This document shows positions 1-8,966 of a stretch of 64,000 nt of DNA, in pieces. The translations under genes were made by a program, and so were the position numbers. The notes beneath the pieces were generated by a model. The model was not told the origin of the DNA, did no database searches, and saw only the letters and a program-made list of their open reading frames with translations. This stretch comes from Microbulbifer sp. YPW16 (lineage in GTDB: Bacteria > Pseudomonadota > Gammaproteobacteria > Pseudomonadales > Cellvibrionaceae): positions 3,490,001 to 3,554,000 of the forward strand of contig NZ_CP089928.1 of NCBI RefSeq assembly GCF_021290385.1. Direction: 5' to 3'. How positions within the stretch are numbered: position 1 is the first letter of the stretch; the number at the start of each line of letters is the position of its first letter.

Positions 1-571
1 AGACAAGGATCTCCGAGCTGAGCAGCAGGGCTGCCAGGCCGATGGTGAACAGGGCAAAGCCGCGGGCTGTGGTGTAGGCCTGGATGTCCAGGTCCTCTTC
101 CTCCGGGCCGTGGTGGCGCTTCTTGAAGTGCACCGTCAGCCACAGCAGCGGCGGGATCAGGCCCAGCATGACCAGGCCCTCTGTACGGGACAGGTAGCCA
201 TCAGCCAGGACCAGGCCCGCGAGGCCCGTAACCGCCAGTAGTGTGGGGATTTCGTGGCGCAGCAGGTGCGGCTGGGCGGGGAGGGGGGCGACCAGCGCGG
301 TGGCGCCCAGCACCAGGCCGATATTGGCCAGGTTGGAGCCCAGTGCATTGCCGACGCCGATTTCGCCGGCACCTTTGAGGGCGGCACTGCCAGCGACCAT
401 GATTTCCGGGGCTGAAGTTCCCAGTGAGACAATGGTGAGCCCGATCACCAGCTTGGAGAGCCCCATCCGAAGTGCCAGGGCTGCGCTGCCGGCGACAAAC
501 CGATCGGCGCTCCAGATGAGCCCGGCTGCGCCACCGAGGACGGCAATCACCGCCAGCCAGACTTGCGGCAT
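1..571 (-). CDS. yrbG: Calcium/sodium antiporter, CaCA family (YrbG-like), 3' end cut by window edge
   Basis: Inner-membrane cation exchanger of the CaCA family. I translated the reverse strand from the ATG at 571. About 190 residues are present, starting MPQVWLAVIAVLGG and made of alternating hydrophobic segments. The first alpha-repeat is visible as GTSAPE followed by GNALGSN, the two signature stretches of this family. The second repeat would lie outside the window. The gene is divergent from mlaC, as yrbG is from the mla genes in many gammaproteobacteria, which supports the call. The transported ion is inferred from the family. A forward reading frame at 243-644 is only its shadow. Confidence 0.85.
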   Translation of the reverse strand, partial: MPQVWLAVIAVLGGAAGLIWSADRFVAGSAALALRMGLSKLVIGLTIVSLGTSAPEIMVAGSAALKGAGEIGVGNALGSNLANIGLVLGATALVAPLPAQPHLLRHEIPTLLAVTGLAGLVLADGYLSRTEGLVMLGLIPPLLWLTVHFKKRHHGPEEEDLDIQAYTTARGFALFTIGLAALLLSSEILV

Positions 572-683
572 GCTAACCTCTTGTTATCGGGAAGAGTTGC
601 ATCAGGCGCCCATCCATGTACCAAAGCGAGGCCTCTGTCACTGATTTCATGTCATTACATCGCCCCAACTTGGGCCGCGGCCA

Positions 684-692
684 TGGTATAGT
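684..692 (+). promoter_or_regulatory. Possible extended -10 promoter for mlaC-ibaG-murA
   Basis: TGGTATAGT matches the extended -10 form (TG, one base, TATAGT). No good -35 is seen 17 bases upstream. It lies in the 289-base gap between the divergent yrbG and mlaC genes. I see no other gene in that gap. Confidence 0.3.
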
Positions 693-860
693 CTGCCGCC
701 GTCACTGTCAGCTCCGTCCTCTTTGTCCGTGTGGTTCAGTGATCGGGTGACGGCGGGGTTGCGCTGGCCGTAGGCAGGATGCTGCGGGAGCCAGATGGTC
801 GTATGGCACTTTTTGCCGCCACGTGCGTCCAAGGATCGATTTGCCAATGGGAGATTATTT

Positions 861-1517
861 GTGAGCTTCTCTATGAACAACGCCCGCCAGAGCTTTACCC
901 GGCGTGCCCGCCTGGTCCTGTGTGCCCTGCTGGTTGCAGCCTGGACCCCGTTCGCCAGTGCGGCCCAGGATCCCTACGCCATGATCGAGGGGGTTTCCCA
1001 GAAGCTGCTGGGTGTGATTCGCGCCAATGCGCAGTATATGAATTCCGATCCGCAGCGTTACTACAGTGCGGTGGACAGTGTCCTCGAGCCGGTGGTGGAT
1101 TTCAACTTCATTGCCCGCGGTGTTATGGGGCGCTATGCCAAGCAGTCCACCACCGCCCAGCGCTCGCGCTTCACCAGTGCCTTCCGCAAGGACCTGGTGG
1201 CAACGTTCGCCCGCGGTGTGGCCAGCTTTGGTGATATGGAGGTGCGCGTGGTCAACCCGGGCACGCCGGTGTCAGGCCGCCGTGTGAATGTATTGCAGGA
1301 GGTGCGCAGCCAGGAGGGGATCACCAAGGTGTCCTATACGCTGGTGCGCAATCGCGCCGGCCAGTGGAAGCTGATCAATGTGATCCTCAATGGTGTGAAC
1401 CTCGGAAAGACTTTCCGCAGCCAGTTTGCCCAGGCGATGCAGGCCCACGAGGGTGATATCGACAAGGTGATTGCCAACTGGTCCGCCGCGGACAATGTCG
1501 CCAACCAGGTCGGTTAA
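861..1517 (+). CDS. mlaC: MlaC, periplasmic phospholipid-binding protein
   Basis: Periplasmic carrier that shuttles phospholipid between the outer-membrane MlaA complex and the inner-membrane MlaFEDB transporter. The 218-residue product has a signal peptide (basic N-terminus, hydrophobic core, cleavage near ASA-AQD) and an MlaC/Ttg2D body, with FNFIARGVMGRYA near its middle. I chose GTG at 861 because GGGAG lies seven bases upstream; an ATG follows at 873, and the longer frame from 795 has no such site. ibaG and murA follow in the usual order. mlaF, mlaE and mlaD, normally just upstream, are absent: the neighbour is the divergent antiporter. mlaB, normally just downstream, is missing too. Confidence 0.9.
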   Translation: MSFSMNNARQSFTRRARLVLCALLVAAWTPFASAAQDPYAMIEGVSQKLLGVIRANAQYMNSDPQRYYSAVDSVLEPVVDFNFIARGVMGRYAKQSTTAQRSRFTSAFRKDLVATFARGVASFGDMEVRVVNPGTPVSGRRVNVLQEVRSQEGITKVSYTLVRNRAGQWKLINVILNGVNLGKTFRSQFAQAMQAHEGDIDKVIANWSAADNVANQVG

Positions 1518-1607
1518 CCAGCAGTTTCCCGGTGGGTGCGGCGGAAAGCTGCACCCGCCCACCGATTTCAGTACACTGCCGCTTTTCAATTCCAAGTTTC
1601 CCCGCCT

Positions 1608-1841
1608 ATGCAACCTGAAGAAATCAAGGCCCTGATCGAAGGGCATATTCCCGATAGTCATGCCGATGTCGCATTCGAGGGCAGCCACCTGATGGTTACC
1701 GTCGTGAGCGCCTCTTTCGAGGGGTTGAGCCGGCTAAAAAAACAACAGTTGGTCTATGGTGCGCTCGGTGAAAAGATCGCCGATGGCACCCTGCACGCCG
1801 TGCAGATGCAGACATTGACGCCGGCAGAAGCCGGTAAATAG
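1608..1841 (+). CDS. ibaG: IbaG (YrbA), BolA-family protein
   Basis: Small BolA-like protein of 77 residues. Family members partner with monothiol glutaredoxins and iron-sulfur clusters, and IbaG is linked to acid stress. The sequence starts MQPEEIKALIEGHIPDS and contains the conserved helix around RLKKQQLVYGALGEKI and HAVQMQTLTPAE at the end. It sits between mlaC and murA, the standard position for ibaG, and starts 90 bases after mlaC and ends 12 before murA, consistent with one transcript. Confidence 0.93.
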   Translation: MQPEEIKALIEGHIPDSHADVAFEGSHLMVTVVSASFEGLSRLKKQQLVYGALGEKIADGTLHAVQMQTLTPAEAGK

Positions 1842-1853
1842 GACCGCGGTTGA

Positions 1854-3116
<1,263 letters not shown>

Positions 3117-3130
3117 CTCCCAGTGAGTTA

Positions 3131-3162
3131 CCACAGGGTCCGGGGTGGACCCGGCCCTGTGG
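3131..3162 (+). other. Long intercistronic hairpin between murA and hisG
   Basis: CCACAGGG (3131-3138) pairs with CCCTGTGG (3155-3162), and inside it CCGGG (3140-3144) pairs with CCCGG (3150-3154) around a five-base loop. That gives a 13-bp stem with one bulged T. No T tract follows, so it looks more like an RNA-processing or partial attenuation element than an intrinsic terminator. Confidence 0.6.
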
Positions 3163-3193
3163 CCCAAAACATACCTGAATAACTGTCATAACG

Positions 3194-3832
3194 ATGCAGA
3201 TCACAATAGCGCTTACCAAGGGGCGGATCCTCAAGGAAACCCTGCCGCTCCTGGCGGCCGCCGGCCTGGAGCCGCAGGAAGACATCACCAAGAGCCGCAA
3301 GCTGATATTCCCCACCAACCAGGATGGCGTACGCCTGTTGATCCTGCGCGGTGTGGATGTGCCCACTTATGTGCAGCACGGGGCCGCTGACATTGGTGTT
3401 GCGGGTAAGGATACGTTGCTGGAGCATCCTAGTGATGGGCTCTACGAACCGCTCGACCTGGGAATCGCGCGCTGCCAGTTGATGACGGCGGGAATCGCCG
3501 GTGCAGCACTGCCGCGTGGCCGGATCCGGGTTGCGACCAAATTTGTGCAGAGTGCGCGGCGCTACTATGCGGCCCAGGGGCGCCAGGCGGATATCATCAA
3601 GTTGTACGGGGCGATGGAGCTGGCGCCTTTGATGGAGCTGGCCGATGAGATCGTGGATATCGTCGATACCGGCAATACGCTGCGGGCCAACGGCCTGGAG
3701 GCGCGGGACAAGATCGCGGATATCAGCAGTCGCCTGATCGTGAACAAGGCGTCGATGAAAATGAAATACAGCCCCATCAATGCCCTGATCGAGAAACTCT
3801 CCGCCGCTGTGAGCGCGCGGGATGCAAGCTGA
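3194..3832 (+). CDS. hisG: ATP phosphoribosyltransferase, short (HisZ-dependent) form
   Basis: Catalyses the first step of histidine synthesis, joining PRPP and ATP. At 212 residues it is the short form lacking the C-terminal regulatory domain, which in known systems works only as a hetero-octamer with HisZ. The PRPP-binding stretch [13 protein letters not shown] is clear. No hisZ lies in the window; in other gammaproteobacteria it is often near purA. hisD follows at once, its frame overlapping the hisG end region. Confidence 0.96.
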   Translation: MQITIALTKGRILKETLPLLAAAGLEPQEDITKSRKLIFPTNQDGVRLLILRGVDVPTYVQHGAADIGVAGKDTLLEHPSDGLYEPLDLGIARCQLMTAGIAGAALPRGRIRVATKFVQSARRYYAAQGRQADIIKLYGAMELAPLMELADEIVDIVDTGNTLRANGLEARDKIADISSRLIVNKASMKMKYSPINALIEKLSAAVSARDAS

Positions 3833-3842
3833 GGTGGCCGAT

Positions 3843-5150
3843 ATGAGCAGCGCCCTGATCCGCCGGCTGGATGCCGCAAGTGCCGATTTCGACCGGCAGC
3901 TCGACGATCTGCTCGCCTGGGAATCGGTTGCCGATGATGCTGTCGAGCAGACTGTAGCTGCCATTCTGCAGGATGTTCGCACCCGTGGCGACGCCGCCCT
4001 GATCGAATATACCAACCGTTTCGATCGCCGCGACCTGCAATCCGCGAAGGGTTTTGTGCTGTCCGCCGAGGCCCTGCAGGCAGCCCTGCAGAGAATATCC
4101 GCGGCCGAGCGCGGAGCCCTTGAGGTGGCCGCGGAGCGCGTGAGTGCCTACCACGAGCGCCAGCGGCAGGAATCCTGGCAGTACACAGAGTCCGATGGCA
4201 CGGTGCTGGGCCAGAAAATCACGCCGATGGAGCGTGTGGGTATCTATGTGCCCGGTGGCAAGGCCAGCTACCCCTCCTCGGTGCTCATGAATGCGCTGCC
4301 GGCCAGGGTGGCCGGTGTGGATTCCGTCACCATGGTGGTGCCGGCGCCCGATGGCCAGGTCAGTGACCTGGTGCTGGCGGCAGCGGCGATTGCGGGTGTG
4401 GACAGGGTCTTCACCATCGGCGGGGCCCAGGCGGTGGCCGCGCTGGCCTATGGTACCGAGACAGTGGGGCGGGTGGACAAGATTGTCGGTCCGGGCAATA
4501 TCTTCGTTGCCAGTGCCAAGCGGGCCGTTTTCGGGCGTGTGGCAATCGATATGATTGCCGGCCCGTCTGAAATCCTGGTGATCTGTGACGGCCAGACAGA
4601 CCCGGACTGGATTGCCATGGACCTGCTATCCCAGGCGGAGCACGATGAGCAGGCGCAGTCGATCCTGCTCAGTCCCGACCGGGGTTTCCTTGGTGCGGTG
4701 GAGGCCTCACTGGAAAAGCTGCTCGATGAATTGCCGCGCCGCGATATCGCTGCCACATCGCTGGCGGGGCGCGGTGCGCTGGTCGCGGTGGATTCGATTG
4801 AGCAGGCCATCGAGGTGGCCAACCGGATCGCCCCCGAGCACCTGGAAGTGTCTGTGGCGGATCCGGAAAGCTACCTGCCGCAGATTCGCCATGCCGGGGC
4901 GATCTTCCTCGGGCGCCACACCGCCGAGGCATTGGGGGATTACTGTGCCGGTCCCAACCATGTACTGCCTACCAGTGGCACTGCACGGTTTTCCTCGCCG
5001 CTGGGGGTGTACGATTTCCAGAAGCGCAGCTCGATTATTCACTGCTCCCCGGAAGGCGCCGACCAGCTTGGTCGCGTAGCCGGGGCCCTGGCCCGCGGCG
5101 AGGGCCTGGAGGCCCATGCCCGTTCGGCCGAGTACCGGGTAAAGGACTGA
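3843..5150 (+). CDS. hisD: Histidinol dehydrogenase
   Basis: Carries out the last two oxidations of histidine synthesis, histidinol to histidine, with NAD and zinc. Recognisable stretches are [36 protein letters not shown] with the zinc/catalytic histidine, and [20 protein letters not shown]. An in-frame ATG at 3822 exists, but GAGGTGG at 3831-3837 best serves the ATG at 3843, giving 435 residues. hisC, which follows hisD in Pseudomonas, is not here; the next gene is convergent. Confidence 0.96.
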   Translation: MSSALIRRLDAASADFDRQLDDLLAWESVADDAVEQTVAAILQDVRTRGDAALIEYTNRFDRRDLQSAKGFVLSAEALQAALQRISAAERGALEVAAERVSAYHERQRQESWQYTESDGTVLGQKITPMERVGIYVPGGKASYPSSVLMNALPARVAGVDSVTMVVPAPDGQVSDLVLAAAAIAGVDRVFTIGGAQAVAALAYGTETVGRVDKIVGPGNIFVASAKRAVFGRVAIDMIAGPSEILVICDGQTDPDWIAMDLLSQAEHDEQAQSILLSPDRGFLGAVEASLEKLLDELPRRDIAATSLAGRGALVAVDSIEQAIEVANRIAPEHLEVSVADPESYLPQIRHAGAIFLGRHTAEALGDYCAGPNHVLPTSGTARFSSPLGVYDFQKRSSIIHCSPEGADQLGRVAGALARGEGLEAHARSAEYRVKD

Positions 5151-5162
5151 CCCGCGTCAGTC
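5145..5162. terminator. Short dyad spanning the stop codons of two convergent genes
   Basis: GACTGAC (5145-5151) and GTCAGTC (5156-5162) form a perfect 7-bp stem with loop CCGC. It contains the hisD stop (5148-5150) and the reverse-strand stop of the next gene (5157-5159). TCTTCCT follows on the plus side. It may act as a weak bidirectional terminator. Confidence 0.4.
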
Positions 5163-5618
5163 TTCCTGTGCCGGGATCCTGGTCGCCTGCCACGCCACGG
5201 CGCGCCATTCGCCATCACGTTTCACGAAGGTGCCGGTGTTGAAGTAGGAGGTCGGGGCGCTGTCCCCTGGCTTGTCACCGGCATCGGGCTGCGCCCTTTC
5301 CTCGGCCACCAGCCGGAAGGCCACGACAGCAGTGTCCCCGAACAGCCGGATATCCACATCCTCTGCCCGGTAAGCGGCGGTAGCCGGTTGCTGTTCCTGT
5401 CCCTCGAATCCTTGCAGGATCGTCTCCTTGCCGAAGCGGGCACCGCTGGAACTGGTGTAGACCAGGTCCTCCGCCCAGAAACGCTGGTGTGCCTGTTTCT
5501 TGTGGGTGGCGGCGAGGAAGTTGTCCAGCTGCTTATCCAGGGCGGCGCGATCGTCGGCAATTGCCGGTGTGCCCAGGAGGGTGGTGACTGCTATTGCGAG
5601 AATCAGGGATATACGCAT
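5157..5618 (-). CDS. Secreted NTF2-like (SnoaL/DUF4440-type) protein, function unknown
   Basis: A 153-residue protein with a signal peptide (MRISLILAIAVTTLLGTPAIA, cleavage before DD) and an NTF2-like alpha+beta domain. Typical features are an N-terminal helix (LDKQLDNFLAATHKK), FWAEDLVYTSSSGARFGKE, and a C-terminal strand GEWRAVAWQATRI. Such domains often bind small ligands or serve as isomerases, but no catalytic set is recognisable. The start at 5618 is favoured by GAGGA eight bases upstream, over the ATG at 5633. It lies 23 bases behind the DegS/AlgW gene in the same direction, so the two are probably cotranscribed and a link to envelope stress is possible. Confidence 0.7.
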   Translation of the reverse strand: MRISLILAIAVTTLLGTPAIADDRAALDKQLDNFLAATHKKQAHQRFWAEDLVYTSSSGARFGKETILQGFEGQEQQPATAAYRAEDVDIRLFGDTAVVAFRLVAEERAQPDAGDKPGDSAPTSYFNTGTFVKRDGEWRAVAWQATRIPAQED

Positions 5619-5641
5619 GGCTAGCGTCCTCATTGTGGTTG

Positions 5642-6832
5642 TTATTCCTGGGTGGGCGGTGGCGCTGCCTGGCCGGGGTCCTCGCCCTGGGACTTCGGCG
5701 GCTCTGCAACGATAGCCTCGGTGGTCGACTCGATGCCATTGCGGATGTAGCTGATGGTGACCGTGTCGCCCGGGCGCAGGGTGAACATGGTCGCCGGGCC
5801 GCGAATACCGTTATTGAGTGGCAGGCCATTGATATGGGTGAGCACGTCGCCGGGCTTCAGGCCGGCCTTGAAGGCCGGGCCCTCGTTATAGATGGCGAGC
5901 ACCACGATACCCTCGGTCGACGGGGGCAGCTTGAGGGTGGGGGCCAGCTGCGGTAACTGCCGCAGGTCGGCGGCCTCGATCCCCAGCCAGCCCGGCACCA
6001 CGCGGCCATACTCGATGATGTCCTCCATCACCTTGAGGGCGATGTTGGCGGGAATGGCAAAGCTGATACCGCCGGTGTAGCCGCTCTTGTCCAGGATCGA
6101 TGTGTTGATGCCCAGCAGCCGGCCACGGGTATCCACCAGGGCACCGCCGGAATTGCCGGGGTTTACCGCCGCATCAGTCTGCAGGAAGCTCTGTAGCCAG
6201 CCGCCCGCGCCGTAGTTGGTCAGGTTGCGGGCGCCGGTGGCGCTGATGATGCCCTGGGTCACAGTCTGGCCGACGCCAAAGGGGTTGCCGATTGCCAGCA
6301 CAATATCGCCCACCTGGGCCTGTTCCGGGTCGCCCACCTCGATGGTCCGCAGGTCGGGGAGGTCGACCCTGAGCACGGCGAGGTCGAAGTTTGGCTCGGT
6401 GCCCACCAGTTCCGCGCGGGCCTCGCGCCCGTCGGCCAGGTAGACGGTGATCGCTTCGGCCTGGTTGATCACGTGGTGATTGGTGAGGATATAGCCATCC
6501 TCGCTCACGATAACGCCGGAGCCCAGGTTGGCCTGCATGCGGTCCCGCAGTTGGTGGGGAAGCTCGGTGCTCTCGAGCAGGGCGCGGAAGGCGGGGTTGT
6601 CCAGCAGCGGGTGGCGCTGCTGGGGCACGGCGCTGCGGGTATAAATGTTGACCACCGCCGGGCTGGCATTATTGACCGCCCGGGCATAGGACACGGGGCC
6701 GCTCCACTCGTCCCGCTCGGGACCGAATGCCCCATCACGCAGCTGGGGGAACAGCAGCAGGGCACCCACTGCCAGCAGCAGGCCGATGCCTGCGGGGATG
6801 GCCCAGTCTTGCAGAAATCGTTGTAAGGACAC
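5642..6832 (-). CDS. algW: DegS/AlgW-type periplasmic serine protease with one PDZ domain
   Basis: Membrane-anchored trypsin-like protease that starts regulated proteolysis of the anti-sigma-E factor (RseA/MucA) on envelope stress. The 396-residue product has one N-terminal transmembrane anchor (about residues 12-28), a protease domain with the triad His (TNHHVI), Asp (FDLAVL), Ser (NPGNSGGALV), and one PDZ domain (GPAFKAGLKPGDVLTHING). One PDZ plus an uncleaved anchor fits DegS/AlgW rather than DegP/DegQ. It starts at GTG 6832 with AGGAGG just upstream. Its position beside hisD matches algW in Pseudomonas, though here hisC is lost. It ends in a Pro/Gln-rich tail. Confidence 0.92.
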   Translation of the reverse strand: MSLQRFLQDWAIPAGIGLLLAVGALLLFPQLRDGAFGPERDEWSGPVSYARAVNNASPAVVNIYTRSAVPQQRHPLLDNPAFRALLESTELPHQLRDRMQANLGSGVIVSEDGYILTNHHVINQAEAITVYLADGREARAELVGTEPNFDLAVLRVDLPDLRTIEVGDPEQAQVGDIVLAIGNPFGVGQTVTQGIISATGARNLTNYGAGGWLQSFLQTDAAVNPGNSGGALVDTRGRLLGINTSILDKSGYTGGISFAIPANIALKVMEDIIEYGRVVPGWLGIEAADLRQLPQLAPTLKLPPSTEGIVVLAIYNEGPAFKAGLKPGDVLTHINGLPLNNGIRGPATMFTLRPGDTVTISYIRNGIESTTEAIVAEPPKSQGEDPGQAAPPPTQE

Positions 6833-6855
6833 TCTTGCCTCCTGAATTTGCGGCC

Positions 6856-6861
6856 ATTATA
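6856..6861 (-). promoter_or_regulatory. Perfect -10 box, candidate algW promoter
   Basis: Reverse-strand TATAAT, 24 bases before the GTG start of the DegS/AlgW gene. No convincing -35 is seen at 17-18 bases. Confidence 0.4.
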
Positions 6862-6907
6862 CGGGTTTGGCGCCCGGATTCATCGCGTGCCGCAAATTCG
6901 CTGCCCC

Positions 6908-6935
6908 TTGGGTACACGCCCGGATTCCGTATAAT
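6908..6935 (+). promoter_or_regulatory. Sigma-70 promoter for sat
   Basis: TTGGGT (6908-6913), 16-base spacer, perfect TATAAT (6930-6935). The predicted transcription start near 6942 leaves a leader of about 47 bases before the sat ATG. Confidence 0.6.
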
Positions 6936-6988
6936 GCGTGCTCCTGATTATTCCACTAGCAAGAAACGATAAACTTTCGGAGACCCGT

Positions 6989-8179
6989 ATGTCCCTGGTT
7001 CGCCCCCACGGCAGCGTCGAGCTGCAGCCCCGCTTTGTCTACGACAGTGAACGGCACCACCAGCTGATGCACGAGGCGGAGTCCCTGCCGTCAATCGTGG
7101 TAAGTTCAGCCGCAGCTGCCAATGCGGTAATGCTGGGGGCCGGCTACTTCAACCCGCTGCACGGCTATATGAACCTGGCCGATACCCTGAGCGTGGCGAA
7201 GTCCCTGCGTACCTCCGATGGCCTGTTCTGGCCGGTGCCGGTGGTCAACATGGTGCAGGACACCAGCGCCATTGAGGGCGCGTCCCGAATTGCGCTGCGC
7301 GACCCCAATGTGGAAGGTAATCCGGTCGTCGCGATCATGGATGTGGAGGCCATCGAAACCGTCACTGACGAGCAGGTCAATACTATCGTAGAGGAGGTGT
7401 ACGGCACGCTGGATGACAAGCATCCCGGGGTGGCCACCTTCAAGTCCGCCGGGCGCAAGCTGATTTCCGGGCCAATCGAGGTGCTGAACTTCAGCTACTT
7501 CCAGAGCGACTTCCCGGATACTTTCCGCACTGCAGTGGAGATTCGCCATGAGTTCGCCGAGCGCGGCTGGAACAAGGTGGTCGCATTCCAGACCCGCAAC
7601 CCGATGCACCGCGCCCACGAGGAGCTGTGCAAGATGGCCCTGGAGTCGGTGGACGCCGATGGTGTGCTGATCCATATGCTGCTGGGCCAGCTGAAGCCCG
7701 GGGATATCCCGGCGCCGGTACGCGATGCGTCAATCCGCAAGATGGTCGAGCTGTACTTCCCCGCGAACACCGTGATGGTGACCGGCTATGGTTTTGACAT
7801 GCTCTATGCCGGGCCCCGGGAGGCTGTGCTGCACGCGGTATTCCGCCAGAACTGTGGCTGCAGCCACCTGATCGTGGGCCGCGACCACGCCGGCGTGGGT
7901 GACTATTACGGCGCCTTCGATGCGCAGACCATTTTCGACGAGAAGGTACCGGAAGGGGCGCTGGAGATCGAAATCTTCCGCGCGGATCACACGGCCTACT
8001 CAAAAAAGCTGAATAAGGTGGTGATGATGCGGGACGTGCCGGATCACACCAAGGAGGACTTCATCCTGCTGTCCGGCACCAAGGTGCGTGAAATGCTGGG
8101 TGACGGCATTGCGCCGCCCCCGGAGTTCTCCCGCCCGGAGGTTGCCCAGATCCTGATGGATTACTACCAGAGCATCTGA
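6989..8179 (+). CDS. sat: ATP sulfurylase, single-subunit Sat type
   Basis: Converts sulfate and ATP to adenosine 5'-phosphosulfate in the cytoplasm. The 396-residue protein is the homo-oligomeric Sat type, not the CysD/CysN pair. It shows the nucleotide-binding motif FQTRNPMHRAHE, GRDHAGVGDYYG after a cysteine-containing stretch (QNCGCSH), and a C-terminal KVREMLGDG. The ATG at 6989 follows CGGAGA; a longer frame from 6938 would overlap the promoter. It stands alone, with no apr, cys or dsr gene beside it, so an assimilatory role is assumed. A strong terminator follows. Confidence 0.95.
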   Translation: MSLVRPHGSVELQPRFVYDSERHHQLMHEAESLPSIVVSSAAAANAVMLGAGYFNPLHGYMNLADTLSVAKSLRTSDGLFWPVPVVNMVQDTSAIEGASRIALRDPNVEGNPVVAIMDVEAIETVTDEQVNTIVEEVYGTLDDKHPGVATFKSAGRKLISGPIEVLNFSYFQSDFPDTFRTAVEIRHEFAERGWNKVVAFQTRNPMHRAHEELCKMALESVDADGVLIHMLLGQLKPGDIPAPVRDASIRKMVELYFPANTVMVTGYGFDMLYAGPREAVLHAVFRQNCGCSHLIVGRDHAGVGDYYGAFDAQTIFDEKVPEGALEIEIFRADHTAYSKKLNKVVMMRDVPDHTKEDFILLSGTKVREMLGDGIAPPPEFSRPEVAQILMDYYQSI

Positions 8180-8196
8180 CCGGGAAAGGTGAAACG

Positions 8197-8228
8197 AAAA
8201 AGGGCGGGTTGATACCCGCCCTTTTTTA
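8197..8228. terminator. Intrinsic terminator (bidirectional) after sat
   Basis: AGGGCGGGT (8201-8209), loop TGAT, ACCCGCCCT (8214-8222), flanked by an A run and a T run. It can serve sat and the convergent zapG. Confidence 0.92.
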
Positions 8229-8286
8229 TTGCCGCCGCGCGGCCCTTGCCGTGCTGTTTCCTGGCTTTCTTCGGCCAGGGAGCCGG

Positions 8287-8745
8287 TTAGCGATTGGCCA
8301 CGCTCTCGGAGCGCTCGTGCTGGTCCCTGTCCAGGCCGTAATCCTCGGCCAGGGTGCCCTTGGCGCCGGGCTCTTTCGGGGCCCAGTCCCGGGGGGGCTC
8401 GACGCTCTTGAGGCTCTCGTCGTTTTCGCTCAGCTTTCCGCTACCGGCCTCCAGCATCTGCCGGCCGATATCCTGGCTGGAGAGGCGCATGGCGCTGTTC
8501 GCCAGGTACTCGTGCACCTCGCGGTAGCTCTCGGTGAGGTTGTGAACCAGCTGGGCAGTCTGGTCAAAGTGTTCGTTGACCTGCAGCTGGAAGTCCTCGA
8601 GCTTGCGGTTGGACTCCTTCAGGCGCAGCTCCAGTTCCTGGGTGCGGTCGATACCGCCGCGGTTGCGGGTGGCGAGAAATGCCAGCAGCGCGCCCAGCGC
8701 CAGTCCCAGAATCCCGACCAGAATAAGAATGGATGTAGAGTGCAC
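8287..8745 (-). CDS. zapG: ZapG (YhcB, DUF1043), cell-division/envelope coiled-coil protein
   Basis: Inner-membrane protein of 152 residues with one N-terminal transmembrane helix (about residues 6-26, ILILVGILGLALGALLAFLA) and a long charged coiled coil (RTQELELRLKESNRKLEDF). The central NLTESYREVHEYLANSA stretch is characteristic of YhcB/DUF1043, linked in E. coli to divisome and envelope biogenesis. The C-terminal third is polar and probably disordered. It is divergent from zapE, and both concern cell division. Confidence 0.9.
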   Translation of the reverse strand: MHSTSILILVGILGLALGALLAFLATRNRGGIDRTQELELRLKESNRKLEDFQLQVNEHFDQTAQLVHNLTESYREVHEYLANSAMRLSSQDIGRQMLEAGSGKLSENDESLKSVEPPRDWAPKEPGAKGTLAEDYGLDRDQHERSESVANR

Positions 8746-8966
8746 GAATACAGTCTCCCGGATTGCGAATGTCTGCGCCGTCCGTGGCGCCGTCCAGGGC
8801 CTAGTATACGCAATTCAGGCGCTGGCGTCGGGGCGATTTGGAAATAATGGCCGGCTGGTCAGCCCGTATCGGGTCCAGCTGCTCGGTCGTCCCCGCGCTA
8901 GGCGGGATTGCGCGTATTTTGGTAAAGTGGCGCCCCTCGCAACCACCCAGGGTCCAACATCGAACC

